A stretch of DNA of 64,000 bases. Source: Mucilaginibacter geliditolerans. GTDB lineage: Bacteria; Bacteroidota; Bacteroidia; Sphingobacteriales; Sphingobacteriaceae. Made by a program: the position numbers and the translations under genes. The DNA lies in the NCBI RefSeq assembly GCF_014200495.1, contig NZ_JACHBY010000003.1, forward strand, positions 828,079 through 892,078, read 5' to 3'. Under the pieces are notes generated by a model. It was not told the origin of the DNA. It worked only from the letters and a program-made list of their open reading frames with translations, and did not search any database. Position 1 is the first letter of the stretch; each line of letters opens with the position of its first letter. Positions 37,301 through 44,236 of the stretch are shown one piece after another.

Positions 37301-37832
37301 TATAAAAAGCATCATAGAGATACAGGTTGCTTAATGCGCCTACAATACCGCCTACAAGTGTAACCCTGATGCGGTCATAAGTAGCTCCCGGCGATATACT
37401 TACCTCAAACTGATCATTATTACTAAGCGCGGATATTAATGTTGATGCCAGTACGGGGCTGCCAATTGCGGTTGTACCATTGTAGGCCTGCAATTCAATA
37501 CCGCCCAATACAGTAGCGCTCAACAATTTATCACCTGTACCTAATTTTACGGTTACAGGTGTACCGGCCGCAACCTTACTGCTGCCCGGAAATATGAGTT
37601 CCTGGTAAGTACTTGCAGCTACGCCAACACCTATATTTAAGGTTGAGTAAGTTTCTATATTGCCGTCATCGGCATTTTGAGGACTAGTTACCGTACAAGC
37701 TAAACAAAGCAAGCTTGTTGAACCGTGATCTTCACTGCTGGCATATATGCGCTGGGCATGAGCGCTTGCGGCAGTTATTAATAACAAACATAAGATAATG
37801 ATATGCTTGTAAATAATAGTATAAATTTTCAT
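28344..37832 (-). CDS. Giant type IX secreted multidomain adhesin with type B C-terminus
   Basis: A 3,162-residue surface protein. A signal peptide (about 1-26, ending AHAQ) is followed by five related stalk modules at about 27-178, 182-345, 693-850, 1107-1265 and 1607-1762. Each holds a Cys-rich start and a jelly-roll-like strand pattern. Between and after them lie about 25 Ig-like units of 75-85 residues with a repeated core (NWYTAATGGT..FTG, TTYYVEA), fitting the Ig_7 family. A FnIII-like domain (about 2982-3065) precedes the gliding-associated C-terminal domain (FTPNGDGKND and WDGTYKGTKQPVGVYVYYLE), a type B sorting signal. It is the first gene of the operon with PorP/SprF. Adhesion is inferred from architecture. 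Three 789-bp super-repeats near the 3' end show recent tandem growth. Confidence 0.93.
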   Translation of the reverse strand: MKIYTIIYKHIIILCLLLITAASAHAQRIYASSEDHGSTSLLCLACTVTSPQNADDGNIETYSTLNIGVGVAASTYQELIFPGSSKVAAGTPVTVKLGTGDKLLSATVLGGIELQAYNGTTAIGSPVLASTLISALSNNDQFEVSISPGATYDRIRVTLVGGIVGALSNLYLYDAFYNGTAPGACNSPIDELHGISAGLLNLGVNVGGVANPQNAIDGNLTTASTLSTAVGAVGAYAQQTIIYEAPSVKGDSIRLTLSVPGALLQAGVLTDITVSTYNGTNGTAESYLLNSSLLSVQILNAGAASPQVIVTYAPINVFDRVQVTLGGLVNVLSTLNLYEAQKLIPRPVIKFNNTVTNNASICNGSTATLTATAVPNTTFLWYASATATTPLFTGSSFTTPALTATTTYYVAAMRSGCTDQSERTKVTVTVNAIPANPVITTNAVTVCPGSAATFTASAVTGVTVNWYTTATGGTPVATGNTFTTGALTQTTSYYAEAVAGGTCVSPGRTQVTATISPLPAAPTLTAPNQTICAGDVAVLSIASPVTGDTYNWYTTATGGTPVFTGVNFTTAALNASVTYYAEAVNVTGCPSSARTASIITVAPKPADPTLAANNLTISAGQTATIQVTNTQTGNTYNWYSSATAATPIFTGTTYTTPALFTNTTYYVTAVNATGCQSADRTAITINVTINTNTPCSFANAQTNDINGICIGCGVINPALATDADTTTASTITVLAGLLGAYGEQNLTFQQPGFAGDTIKIVVGSTANLLSASVLGNFQVILYNGATQVASYALNNALIKVSLLSGGTKYAIYVPAPAAYTSATVRLNSGALTALTTLQIYYALQQYPKPVFSNPNTEICKGSTAVLNITSPTNGTFQWYTTPTGGTVAYTGTSYTTPALNANTTYYIAYTRGTCVSPVRYPVSVLVDNPPVAPVVTPSTTTIISGQTATFTATVANNVTVKWYSTATGGTALYTGTTFTTPALTTPTTYYAESSLGSCVSPGRTPATVNITPIVVPNVTVTPATQTIAPGTTATLTASSTTPGTVFNWYTTPTGGTSIFTGATFTSPPLFAAATYYAEAVVTATNTKSATRASGVVNISTSAVSPTPCDAAIDQVSGTNGLCVLCSINNATGAVDNDRNTFSQLDVPVGLLGAGAYQTLRFANTGHAGDTVVMELGIPGSLASVSVLSGIGISTYNGTTFNNDGFAINPSLITITLLNGTSRFRYAFVATKDFDRVQITLNSVASVLTALNIYDASEEVAKPVIATSSVTACAGTQSTLTATVPSYVTVKWYTTATGGTPVFTGATFNTPVLNTTTTYYAEAGRTADGCTQSVRTPATITITPVPAAPVVAVPTQTVCSGSPATFTATAVTGVTFSWYTAATGGTPVFTGNPYTTAALTASATYYVEANGSGQCGSSTRTLVTANVATSPLVPTVSQTPVQTCSGSSEILTATSTQSGVTFNWYTAATGGTPVFTGAQYTTPALTANTTYYVEASLGSCVSPTRAAAAVNVNPTPVQPVVTVNPSNAQVTAGQTATLTATSTTAGATFNWYTTATGGTPVATGASFTTPALTSNTTYYVEAQLAATGCTSPQRTAVNITVNTIFSTSCDFASSQTTSNSGILCVGCTVTNPNFSVDQDTTNFSVLNLPLSLLNAYSGQELIFGDGGIKGDTVKIRIRVPASLLTAGILDHIQVASYSSNGTVYNGDRVNVSSSLIKIQILSGNEDAIIEFAPQVAYDAVEVRLSNGLVSLLNSLDILYATKEVEQPKLSVSTENICSGSTASFTVSNARTGLTYKWYSTATGGTALFTGTTYTTPALTATTTYYVESSRTANSCPNPNRVAATANVSPSPVNPVLAQSTVQVCSGSSATLSVTNAGTAIVQWYDAATAGNLLFTGANYQVTPIANATYYVQLVNGSCTSPSRVLATVDVNQSPSQPGVQAANLTVCLGSPAIINILSPQTGVTYKYYTAATGGTAVASGITYTTPAITQNTIYYIEASNTASGCINTGGRTQVSISVTNQVTAPTLSATQTTVCNGGSATLSVTNPVAGLTYNWYTAATAGTLAFTGTTFTVNNLTSNVSYFVEAVNSTGCTSPTRTETDITVQPLPTPPTVVIPTGGLSVCTGSSASVSISNPQTNDVYNWYDAATGGTLLFTGTQFNTPALSAATTYYVDAVTAGNCNPSTRTAVTININALPNDPVLVSNSVAVCAGNPATLQISSPQAGVTYNWYDSATKTNLLFTGATYVTGPITTATDFYVSASNSAGCSSNNLAQAQVTIQAAPVAPVVANGGTVQSCTGSTVTLTISNPAAGYTYSWFSTATGGTALATGISFTTPSLTANTSYFVEAANSSACSSPSRTEVDININALPTPPTVTAQGGSSTPTTCAGSSVTLTATSTTANVTFNWYTAATGGTPIFTGAVYTTPAITAATTYYVDAVSTVGGCASASRTAVQISVTQPPATPVPVSATVSACIGSTATLAVANPQTGITYNWYDSAAKTNLLFIGASYTTAAITANATYYVEALNGTCTSPSLAQVQVTAITAPGAPTIANGSTVQSCTGSTVTLTISNPIAGLTYNWYTAATGGTPVATGTSFTTPALTANTSYFAEAANGTGCTSATRAEVDININALPTAPTVTAQGGSSSPTTCAGSSVTLTATSTTANVTFNWYTAATGGTAIFTGPVYTTPALTASTTYYVEAVSSTGGCASTTRTAVQITTTQPPAAPVPTSANVSACMGSTATLSISSPQSALTYNWYDSATRTNLLFTGPSYTTGAVTANATYYVEAVNGTCTSASLASVQVTAVSAPGAPLITSGTAQNTCSGTQVTLAIDNPQTGFTYNWYNSATGGTLLSSSQDFVTPVLTSNTTYYAEATNATGCPSATRTAVNITVQPAPSAPQISSQGTSICPGSPTTLSATVSDPGATIAWYSTATGGTAIATGTSFTTPALTASTTYYAAAMNGTSGCASATRTSVTVTILQQLSAPVVTVSASTPSSLTFAWGAVTGAVAYQVSIDNGVTFTDPSSGTAGLTHTIAGLQPAQSITIVVRAVGGSQCQLSDNSAAITGTTTNPNGNGIFVPNAFTPNGDGKNDIEYVYGTAIKSIKFYVYDQWGEMIYSTLNQSNGWDGTYKGTKQPVGVYVYYLEAVMNDGQQIKKKGTITLLR
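28890..31250 (-). repeat. Three tandem 789-bp super-repeats inside the adhesin gene
   Basis: The segment coding Ig-like units 17-25 is made of three units of about 263 residues, each three Ig domains long: about 30466-31250, 29676-30465 and 28890-29675. A matching block (AGGTTGTTGG) occurs at 29891 and 30680, exactly 789 bases apart. The first two are near-identical in protein (TAQGGSSTP and TAQGGSSSP units); the third is more diverged. Confidence 0.75.
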
Positions 37833-38293
37833 AGACGCGGATATTAAGGTTAGATGCTTTAATTAGGCATCTAAAATTAATAAGCACTTCTAGCATATCG
37901 TGAATGCACTTTGTTCACTTACAAGCAGCATAGGGCATGCTGTTCACACCGCAAAATGTCGTTCATTCTGTTCATTAAAAAAACGCACAGATGGTACAAG
38001 GATATATAAATTCAGAATGTTATATTATATAACGCACAAACTATCCGGTTTAATATATTCCGGGCCTATGAAATTTATTTTCATGCACGACACAAATGTT
38101 CATTCTTTATAATTAAGATAATTTTTTACAATAGGTTATATAATAAAATACCCGAAACAGGTTCAATACGAATTTATCAATAGTTAATATTTATCAAAAT
38201 AAACACAACGGTTAATTATAAAAACAACTCACTATGCGCATTGCTTAAAAGAGCCCTTAATCCTACTTTTATTTCCTCTATTGTATATTTTTA
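37833..38293. other. Adhesin promoter region and AT-rich gap
   Basis: No gene I can support. It holds the 5' region of the minus-strand adhesin, with a small hairpin TAGATGC/GCATCTA at 37851-37873, several GTTCA-rich repeats (one annotated at 37959) and a long AT-rich stretch. The plus-strand side includes a near -7 box (TATATTTT at 38284-38291) for the small gene at 38294. Confidence 0.5.
37959..37976. promoter_or_regulatory. GTTCATT direct-repeat motif, copy 1
   Basis: TCGTTCATTCTGTTCATT contains GTTCATT twice with 9-base periodicity and lies about 130 bp upstream of the adhesin start. A copy differing at one base occurs at 38708-38725, upstream of the NACHT gene. GTTCA blocks also stand nearby at 37911 and 37941. 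A shared regulator site is possible. Confidence 0.4.
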
Positions 38294-38602
38294 ATGGATA
38301 AAATGAGTATTTTTCTTAATCATTTTAACCGAACCTATAACATGGACAAAATTTTCATCAGCAATGAAATTAAGTTGCAAATACTGAAAGTTAGCGGCCT
38401 GCCTGCCACAAAACCATACAACCTTGCCGGAGAAACCCGATTGGATATTCTGAATTATGACAAGGATGAAGACTTTTGCCGAACGCTTGAATATCGCCTA
38501 CAGGAGATAGCCTCCCAATACAATACCGGGAAAATTATAGTAGAAGGCGACATCTCAAAAAGCTGCACCGTTAGCCATTGTGTAAAGCTGGTTTTCCCAT
38601 GA
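38294..38602 (+). CDS. Small protein of unknown function
   Basis: A protein of up to 102 residues. Codon use looks genuinely coding through the C-terminal half (TLEYRLQEIASQYNTGKIIV). No family is recognised, and no signal peptide or membrane segment is present. The second ATG at 38342 (MDKIFISNEIKLQILKVSG) is the likelier start, giving 86 residues, because a near -7 box TATATTTT ends only two bases before the first ATG. It has two Cys near the end. It lies 277 bases before the NACHT gene on the same strand; a functional link is unproven. Confidence 0.55.
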   Translation: MDKMSIFLNHFNRTYNMDKIFISNEIKLQILKVSGLPATKPYNLAGETRLDILNYDKDEDFCRTLEYRLQEIASQYNTGKIIVEGDISKSCTVSHCVKLVFP

Positions 38603-38707
38603 AAAAATAGCGTATAATTATCAACCCTGTCATTTTACCGGTTCATAAATCACGCTAATAGTTTTCTGCCTGAATGATAAAAAAGGGTAGCGTGAATGGC
38701 CACAGTT

Positions 38708-38725
38708 TCGTTCATTTTGTTCATT
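38708..38725. promoter_or_regulatory. GTTCATT direct-repeat motif, copy 2
   Basis: TCGTTCATTTTGTTCATT, identical to the copy at 37959 except one base. A third, weaker ATTCATT follows in phase. It is about 155 bp upstream of the NACHT gene, in an AT-rich stretch with no coding potential (38603-38879). Confidence 0.4.
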
Positions 38726-38879
38726 GTTATTCATTTACAACCAATGGCTCTAAGCTTTATAGCAAACAGTTAATATTAACCAGATTATAGTTAATATTAT
38801 CATAAGAAGAAAAAACCAATTGAAACATTACTGACGTATGTACAGTAATAAACTAACCTTATTCCTAAACTAAACCGTT

Positions 38880-41441
38880 ATGACGTCTTTCTTGATTCAG
38901 CATTTTGATACGCTAAAAAGACTCGTTCTTTCAGATGGCGGATTTAAAAACATCTCCCCATCCGATTGTAAAGCGTTATCATTACTCATCTTCAAAAAAA
39001 CTAACCAGCAAATAAGTGAAACTACTTTAAAGCGGGTATACGGCTTTGCTTATAGTAAATTTAAGCCTTCATTATTTACGTTGGATGCCATGGCAAAGTT
39101 TTGTGATTATGGGGGTTGGGCAGATTTTTGCGAGCATAATACAAGCAGCAAAACAAAGAATCATGAAATTAAAGATGTTTGCTGGCATAACATTAAACAT
39201 AATGCCGATAAAATAACCAGCTTCACCCTACAATCCTTAAAAAACAGATCGGGTATACCTTATAACCAAACCATAAAAAGAAAATTTATTGATGACCATT
39301 TTGATGCTTTTTTAAAAGATGATTATACAGCTACTTTAATAACAGCGCCGGCCGGCTACGGTAAAACACTTGCATTATGCCACTGGGTTGAAGAACATAT
39401 GGCCATGAATGTACTGGGTCTGAATGATGATATCGTTCTATTTTTTAGCAGCAACGCGCTGATAAATGTTTTTATAAGCGGCAAGGATATAAACGAGTGG
39501 CTGCTATCATTACTGGGCTACGGCTGCGAGGACGATTTTTCGACCTTATTAGATATTAAGCAAAAGCATAAAGGGAATTTTTACCTCATAATTGATGGCC
39601 TCGACGAGCACATGTTTAAAAGCGAGCAATTCCATCTGCTGTTCAATCAAATTCTGGATGTTTTTTCATTTTATCAGTTTCATGATTCGTTTAAGCTTGT
39701 ACTAACTATGCGCTCTTCAACATGGATAAATCACAGGCACGAGGTAGAGGACTTTAAAAACAGATGGTTTCAGGGGTATATGATAGGTGATGATCAGGCT
39801 ATAAATGCCCCCCTATTTAATTTACAGGAGATAAAGGAGCTATGCACCAATATAAACCCCTCCATACAGAACTTTTTAGGCATTGAAGTTGCCGATAACT
39901 TTAACCACCCACTATATTTTCAGTTTTATTACCGGCAGCATAAGGATGATTTTACCCTTAATAATGTTGACCACGTATGCATTTACGAACTGATCTCCAT
40001 TTTTATACTAAACAAAATATACCTGGGTGCCCATTCTGCCGAAAAGATGCTACTCGTTAAAGCTCTTGTTGGGAAGATGGATTTTGCAAATGCCCGGTAT
40101 GATGTAGATAAACTGAAGATGAATGACCTGATCAGGCAATATCCGCAAGCTTATAATGACCTGCTGGGGATAGGCTTTATAAGGGAGGTGAACAGGAGCA
40201 ACGATGTACAATACAACACCATTATCCAATTTGCCAACGATAACTTTTTAGATTACAGCATTGCCAACACTTTACTTTCAAACAACCAAAATATTTTTAA
40301 TTCGCAGCTGATAGCGGTAATTAATGAATCATTTAAAAATGAGCGCAAGGTTCCGATACTTAAATGGTGCATTATATATACCATAAAAACAGGGCAGCAG
40401 GAAAGTTTTGAACTTTTAGCAGAAACCCGGCTTTCGGCCAGGGAGAAAGCGGAGATCATCATTTTTTTAGGCGATATGTTTGAAAAAGTATGCGTATCAC
40501 TGGTTAAAAGCGAGGCGATGATCCAGTACTTCAGGCAGGATTGCAGCAACGGCTTATTCGATTACTTTTTTGGCCTCGAATTCATAAACGCCGATTATAT
40601 AAAGGCCCTGCAAACCCTGCTCCGCTTTGAGCTATCAAACAAAAAGAAAATATTAATATATACCAGCCTGGCAGCAATAGCTGTAATGCAGCTGGATATG
40701 AACAAGCTGGAGGGTTACATCGTAAACCTGAAAAACTTCCCGGCAGAGGATTTGCAATCGATGGCATTAAATCCATTGCACTGCCTCGAAACCGCTTTCT
40801 ACTTTCTAAAATATGGCATAGTTAAAAAAGAAGCCTTTGCCGAACTAACCAGCTTTTACTTTAATCCGCCAAAAAGCGAAAATGGATTTGAAAAAACTAA
40901 CACCAACGATATTTTATACCTGTTGGCTATTCATACCTTATCCATATGCAAAAACCCGGTTAAGCTGCTGAGATTTACCCGGGCGCTCAACAAAATCTAC
41001 AAAAATGACCCTGAACATTTACAGGGCTACCGCTTCCTTTTACAACTCATAACTACTGATGCTCATCTTCAGGCAAATAAAACAACCGAGGGATTAAGCA
41101 ATTATGCCGACACTTTAATACTATATGAAGCTAATAAAGACTCCTATACCCCTTTTATGAAAGCCTCATTTTATTTGCTGAAGGTAAAAATGTGCCTCTA
41201 TCAAAATAACAGCGCTGATTTACAGCAAACCATGAAATCATTGATTTCTTTAGCCGATCAATCCGGATTTAAGCTAATAAAAGTGCAGGCGCTGGTCTTT
41301 ATACTATCAAACAAGGAGCTGCTAAATATAAACCCTGGCTACTACAAGCAAATCTATTATGATTTTATAAAACTTGTACGCGAAAGCGGCTTTAGAGAAG
41401 AGAGCTTTATTACTAACGAAGTGGCATTGGCTATTAAATAA
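38880..41441 (+). CDS. NACHT-type STAND ATPase with N-terminal HTH-like domain
   Basis: An 853-residue protein. The N-terminal 85 residues (ISETTLKRVYGFAYSKFKPS followed by LFTLDAMAKFCDYGGWADF) resemble the short HTH-like domain seen in many Bacteroidetes regulators. A P-loop NTPase follows: Walker A APAGYGKT at 156-163, and the NACHT-type Walker B FYLIIDGLDE at 234-243 with Asp239 and Asp242-Glu243. A sensor-1 Arg lies in LTMRSS (Arg278). The rest (about 330-853) is alpha-helical, probably TPR/ARM-like repeats used for ligand sensing. NACHT proteins act as signal-triggered switches; bacterial ones include antiphage proteins, but no effector domain is visible here, so a regulator is equally likely. 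Family of the NTPase is sure; role is not. Confidence 0.85.
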   Translation: MTSFLIQHFDTLKRLVLSDGGFKNISPSDCKALSLLIFKKTNQQISETTLKRVYGFAYSKFKPSLFTLDAMAKFCDYGGWADFCEHNTSSKTKNHEIKDVCWHNIKHNADKITSFTLQSLKNRSGIPYNQTIKRKFIDDHFDAFLKDDYTATLITAPAGYGKTLALCHWVEEHMAMNVLGLNDDIVLFFSSNALINVFISGKDINEWLLSLLGYGCEDDFSTLLDIKQKHKGNFYLIIDGLDEHMFKSEQFHLLFNQILDVFSFYQFHDSFKLVLTMRSSTWINHRHEVEDFKNRWFQGYMIGDDQAINAPLFNLQEIKELCTNINPSIQNFLGIEVADNFNHPLYFQFYYRQHKDDFTLNNVDHVCIYELISIFILNKIYLGAHSAEKMLLVKALVGKMDFANARYDVDKLKMNDLIRQYPQAYNDLLGIGFIREVNRSNDVQYNTIIQFANDNFLDYSIANTLLSNNQNIFNSQLIAVINESFKNERKVPILKWCIIYTIKTGQQESFELLAETRLSAREKAEIIIFLGDMFEKVCVSLVKSEAMIQYFRQDCSNGLFDYFFGLEFINADYIKALQTLLRFELSNKKKILIYTSLAAIAVMQLDMNKLEGYIVNLKNFPAEDLQSMALNPLHCLETAFYFLKYGIVKKEAFAELTSFYFNPPKSENGFEKTNTNDILYLLAIHTLSICKNPVKLLRFTRALNKIYKNDPEHLQGYRFLLQLITTDAHLQANKTTEGLSNYADTLILYEANKDSYTPFMKASFYLLKVKMCLYQNNSADLQQTMKSLISLADQSGFKLIKVQALVFILSNKELLNINPGYYKQIYYDFIKLVRESGFREESFITNEVALAIK

Positions 41442-41455
41442 CTGAGAATTTGGTA

Positions 41456-42058
41456 TTACTGTACTTGCTTTTTGTAGTCTTTTTTCCAGTCGAGGTAGCC
41501 TAATAATGCTATGCCCACGTATATGGCATACATTATTGCTGTAAGATGCAGGCCTTTGAATATGTATACGCCAACGTATACTATGTCAACAAATATCCAT
41601 ATCAGCCAGTTTTCAAGCACCTTACGTGCTAAAAACACCTGCGCTACCAGGCTGCAAGCCGTACAAAAACTATCAATATATGGATATGATGCCGGTGTAT
41701 ATTTTAGCAGGGTACCCAATATAAAAGTGAAAACTATAATGGCTATAATTGAATATATGATCTCCTTACTGGTGATGACAGCTACAGGGATTTTCTTTTC
41801 ATCGCCGGCTTTTTTGCTCCAGTAATACCAGCCATATACATTCATTATTAAAAAATAAACCTGCAGCCCCATATCTGCAAAAAGATGGGTGTCATAAAAA
41901 ATAACAATATAAATAGCCACGCTGACGATAGCTATCGGCCAGTTCCAGATATTATTTACAGCCGCCAGGTAAACACATAATAAACCGGTTATTACGCCTA
42001 TTACCTCCAGCAAGCTTTGCTGCTGCCACCATTGCTGTAAGGCGTGTATGAGTTGCAT
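41456..42058 (-). CDS. pnuC: Nicotinamide riboside transporter PnuC
   Basis: A 200-residue inner-membrane protein with about seven hydrophobic segments. PnuC-family residues are seen in NNIWNWPIAIVSVAIYIVIF and DTHLFADMGLQVYFLIMNVY, with GWYYWSK following; these line the substrate channel. It imports nicotinamide riboside for NAD synthesis, with phosphorylation by a kinase (not in this window) providing trapping. A ribosome-site or riboswitch is not evident in its 120-base upstream gap. Its stop is 14 bases from the convergent NACHT stop. Confidence 0.93.
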   Translation of the reverse strand: MQLIHALQQWWQQQSLLEVIGVITGLLCVYLAAVNNIWNWPIAIVSVAIYIVIFYDTHLFADMGLQVYFLIMNVYGWYYWSKKAGDEKKIPVAVITSKEIIYSIIAIIVFTFILGTLLKYTPASYPYIDSFCTACSLVAQVFLARKVLENWLIWIFVDIVYVGVYIFKGLHLTAIMYAIYVGIALLGYLDWKKDYKKQVQ

Positions 42059-42096
42059 GGCGGTAAATATATGGAAGTATATTATAAATTGAGATG

Positions 42097-42157
42097 AAAA
42101 GCAGGGGCTTTGTGCGATTCCCTCCCCTGGGAGGGAATCGCGCGGGGCCTCTGCTTT
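42097..42157 (-). terminator. Long hairpin terminating the M13 peptidase gene
   Basis: Perfect 13-bp inner stem (42114-42126 with 42129-42141) extended by an imperfect outer stem AAAAGCAGGGG / CCTCTGCTTTT. It is 25 bases past the peptidase stop on the minus strand and ends in T's. The inner block GATTCCCTCCC/GGGAGGGAATC is typical of a dispersed intergenic repeat in this group. Confidence 0.75.
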
Positions 42158-42181
42158 TTATTTGTGTTGATTATTTACTCA

Positions 42182-44236
42182 CTACCAAATCTTCACCCTT
42201 TTATCCGGATCAACCCACATTTTGTCGCCTTTTTTTATGTGGAAAGCTTCATAGAACTCTGGCACATCTGTAAACGGACCGTTTACACGCAAAAATCCGG
42301 GGGCATGCTCATTGGTCAATATCTGGCTAGATACGGCTTCCTGCCTGTCCTGTCCCAGCCATCCCAGCGCATAACCCAAAAAGAAGCGCTGCATAGGAGT
42401 TAATCCGTTTATGATTTTGCCTTCTTTGTATTGGTCTGTCTTCTTAAAGGCATCCAGGCCTATTACTATCCCACCCAGATCGGCAATATTTTCGCCTTGG
42501 GTAGCTTTACCATTAACGTGCAGGCCATAAACCGTGTAACCGTTAAACTGATCAATAAGCATTTGAGCGCGTTGCTTAAATTTAACCGAATCAGCCGGTA
42601 ACCACCATTCTTTCAAATTGCCATCAGCATCAAACTGGCGGCCTGAGTCGTCAAAACCATGCGTCATCTCGTGGCCAATGGTTGATGCTGCTGCATAGCC
42701 GTATACTACCGCGTCGTCAACATCCTCATCCTTAATACCGGGGATAGAGAATTGCGCAGCCGGCAGTACTATCTCATTGTTAGATGGGTTATAATAAGCA
42801 TTATACGTTTGCGGTGTTATATCCCATTCTGTACGGTCGACCGGTTTGCCTAGTTTATTGGCCTCAAAGCGGTGCCAAAAGTTGTTTGCGCGCATCACAT
42901 TCAATGCATACGGACCGCGATCGATAGTTAACGATGAAAAATCCTTCCATTTATCAGGATAACCAACCTTTGGTGTTACCCTGGACAGTTTATAATAAGC
43001 TTTCTCCTTGGTTTGTTGGCTCATCCAGTCCAGCTTTTCAATATGCTCCTTAAAGCTGGTGCGCATAGCTTCAACCAGTTTTACATAACGGTCCTTGGTT
43101 TTTTCAGGGAAATATTCTTTTACAAATATCTGCCCCAATACTTCGCCCATTAAACTATTCTCCACATCAAGCACACGTTTCCAGCGTGGCAATTGCGCTT
43201 TACTGCCATATAATACAGTACCATAAAAACGGAAACTCTCCTGGTCAAAGGGTTTGCTTAGGTAGGAACTGTAATCACTCACCAGATTTTTGAGCAGGTA
43301 GCTTTTCCAATCGGCAATGCTGTAAGTTTTAATCGCCTTGTTTAAGGCCCTGTAATATTCCGGCTGCCCAACAATTACCGTATCTACGCCCTTGTAATCC
43401 ATCTGTTCAAAGGTGGCTTTCCAGTCTATATCCGGCGCTAGTTGGTTTAAGCCGGCTAAAGGCATCTTATTATAGTTATGGTACGGATCGCGCAGGTCTT
43501 CCAGCTTACGTGAGCTATCAGCCAAAAACTTTTCGAGAGCATAAACCCTTTTACTGGCCATATCGGCGTCAGCGTCATTTAGGCCGGCAAGTTTAAACAG
43601 GGTTGGTAAATGTTTTTGCTGATAATCGTTACGTATGGTAATACTATGTGGGTCGTTATTAAAATAATAATCGCGGTTGGGTAAACCTATACCTGCCTGC
43701 CACAGGTTCATGAGCATTTTAGCGCTGTTTTTTGAATCCTGCCCAACCTGGGCACCAATCGGTGTTGAGCCCCCTATAGTTTGCAGGTGGGCAAACTCCT
43801 CAACCAGGCCTTTTATATCTTTAATACTTGCTATCCTGTCTATTTCGGGTTTAAGGGGGGCCAGGCCCTGCTTCTCAATATTAACCGTATCCATCCCCGA
43901 AAAATAGAAATCACCTATCTTTTGTGTGTTGGAGCCTTTTGGCGCATTGGCTTTAAGCGCATCCTCATTTATTTTTTTAAGCTGATCCCGTAACTCTTCC
44001 TCAACTATATTACCGATACCCCACGATGAATATGCCGCCGGTATTGGGTTCTTTTTGAGCCAGCCGCCATTAGCGTATTTAAAAAAATCATCACCGGGTT
44101 TTACAGTGGTATCCCTGTTGGTGTAAACTGGGTCGTTTGCTACGGTTACGGGTGTATTATTTTTGCAGGAATTAAATAATATGGTGCCCAATGAGCACAA
44201 GGCAATAGCCTTTACAATTGATTTTTGTGAGGTCAT
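42182..44236 (-). CDS. M13-family metalloendopeptidase lipoprotein (PepO/neprilysin type)
   Basis: A 684-residue zinc peptidase of the M13 family, presumably on the periplasmic or surface side. The lipobox FNSC marks a lipoprotein start. The zinc motif HEMTH lies in ASTIGHEMTHGFDDSGRQFD, with the third ligand Glu and Asp in ENIADLGGIVIGLDA. The conserved N-terminal domain begins with PGDDFFKYANGGWLKKNPIP and the C-terminal block HAPGFLRVNGPFTDVPEFYE ends in W, both usual. Single gene with the strong terminator downstream. Cleaves short peptides in family members. Confidence 0.95.
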   Translation of the reverse strand: MTSQKSIVKAIALCSLGTILFNSCKNNTPVTVANDPVYTNRDTTVKPGDDFFKYANGGWLKKNPIPAAYSSWGIGNIVEEELRDQLKKINEDALKANAPKGSNTQKIGDFYFSGMDTVNIEKQGLAPLKPEIDRIASIKDIKGLVEEFAHLQTIGGSTPIGAQVGQDSKNSAKMLMNLWQAGIGLPNRDYYFNNDPHSITIRNDYQQKHLPTLFKLAGLNDADADMASKRVYALEKFLADSSRKLEDLRDPYHNYNKMPLAGLNQLAPDIDWKATFEQMDYKGVDTVIVGQPEYYRALNKAIKTYSIADWKSYLLKNLVSDYSSYLSKPFDQESFRFYGTVLYGSKAQLPRWKRVLDVENSLMGEVLGQIFVKEYFPEKTKDRYVKLVEAMRTSFKEHIEKLDWMSQQTKEKAYYKLSRVTPKVGYPDKWKDFSSLTIDRGPYALNVMRANNFWHRFEANKLGKPVDRTEWDITPQTYNAYYNPSNNEIVLPAAQFSIPGIKDEDVDDAVVYGYAAASTIGHEMTHGFDDSGRQFDADGNLKEWWLPADSVKFKQRAQMLIDQFNGYTVYGLHVNGKATQGENIADLGGIVIGLDAFKKTDQYKEGKIINGLTPMQRFFLGYALGWLGQDRQEAVSSQILTNEHAPGFLRVNGPFTDVPEFYEAFHIKKGDKMWVDPDKRVKIW

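Noticed and set aside
37900..38112. 70-residue plus-strand frame in the adhesin promoter region
   Set aside because: Overlaps the GTTCATT repeats, runs opposite to the adhesin and shows no protein-like pattern.
38294..41441. A defence island around the NACHT gene
   Set aside because: Neighbours are adhesin/type IX genes and pnuC; no nuclease, restriction, integrase or phage gene is present.
42059..42181. Possible riboswitch or regulatory RNA before pnuC
   Set aside because: The structured part is a repeat-derived hairpin that ends the M13 peptidase gene; no thiamine- or NAD-type riboswitch pattern was recognised.
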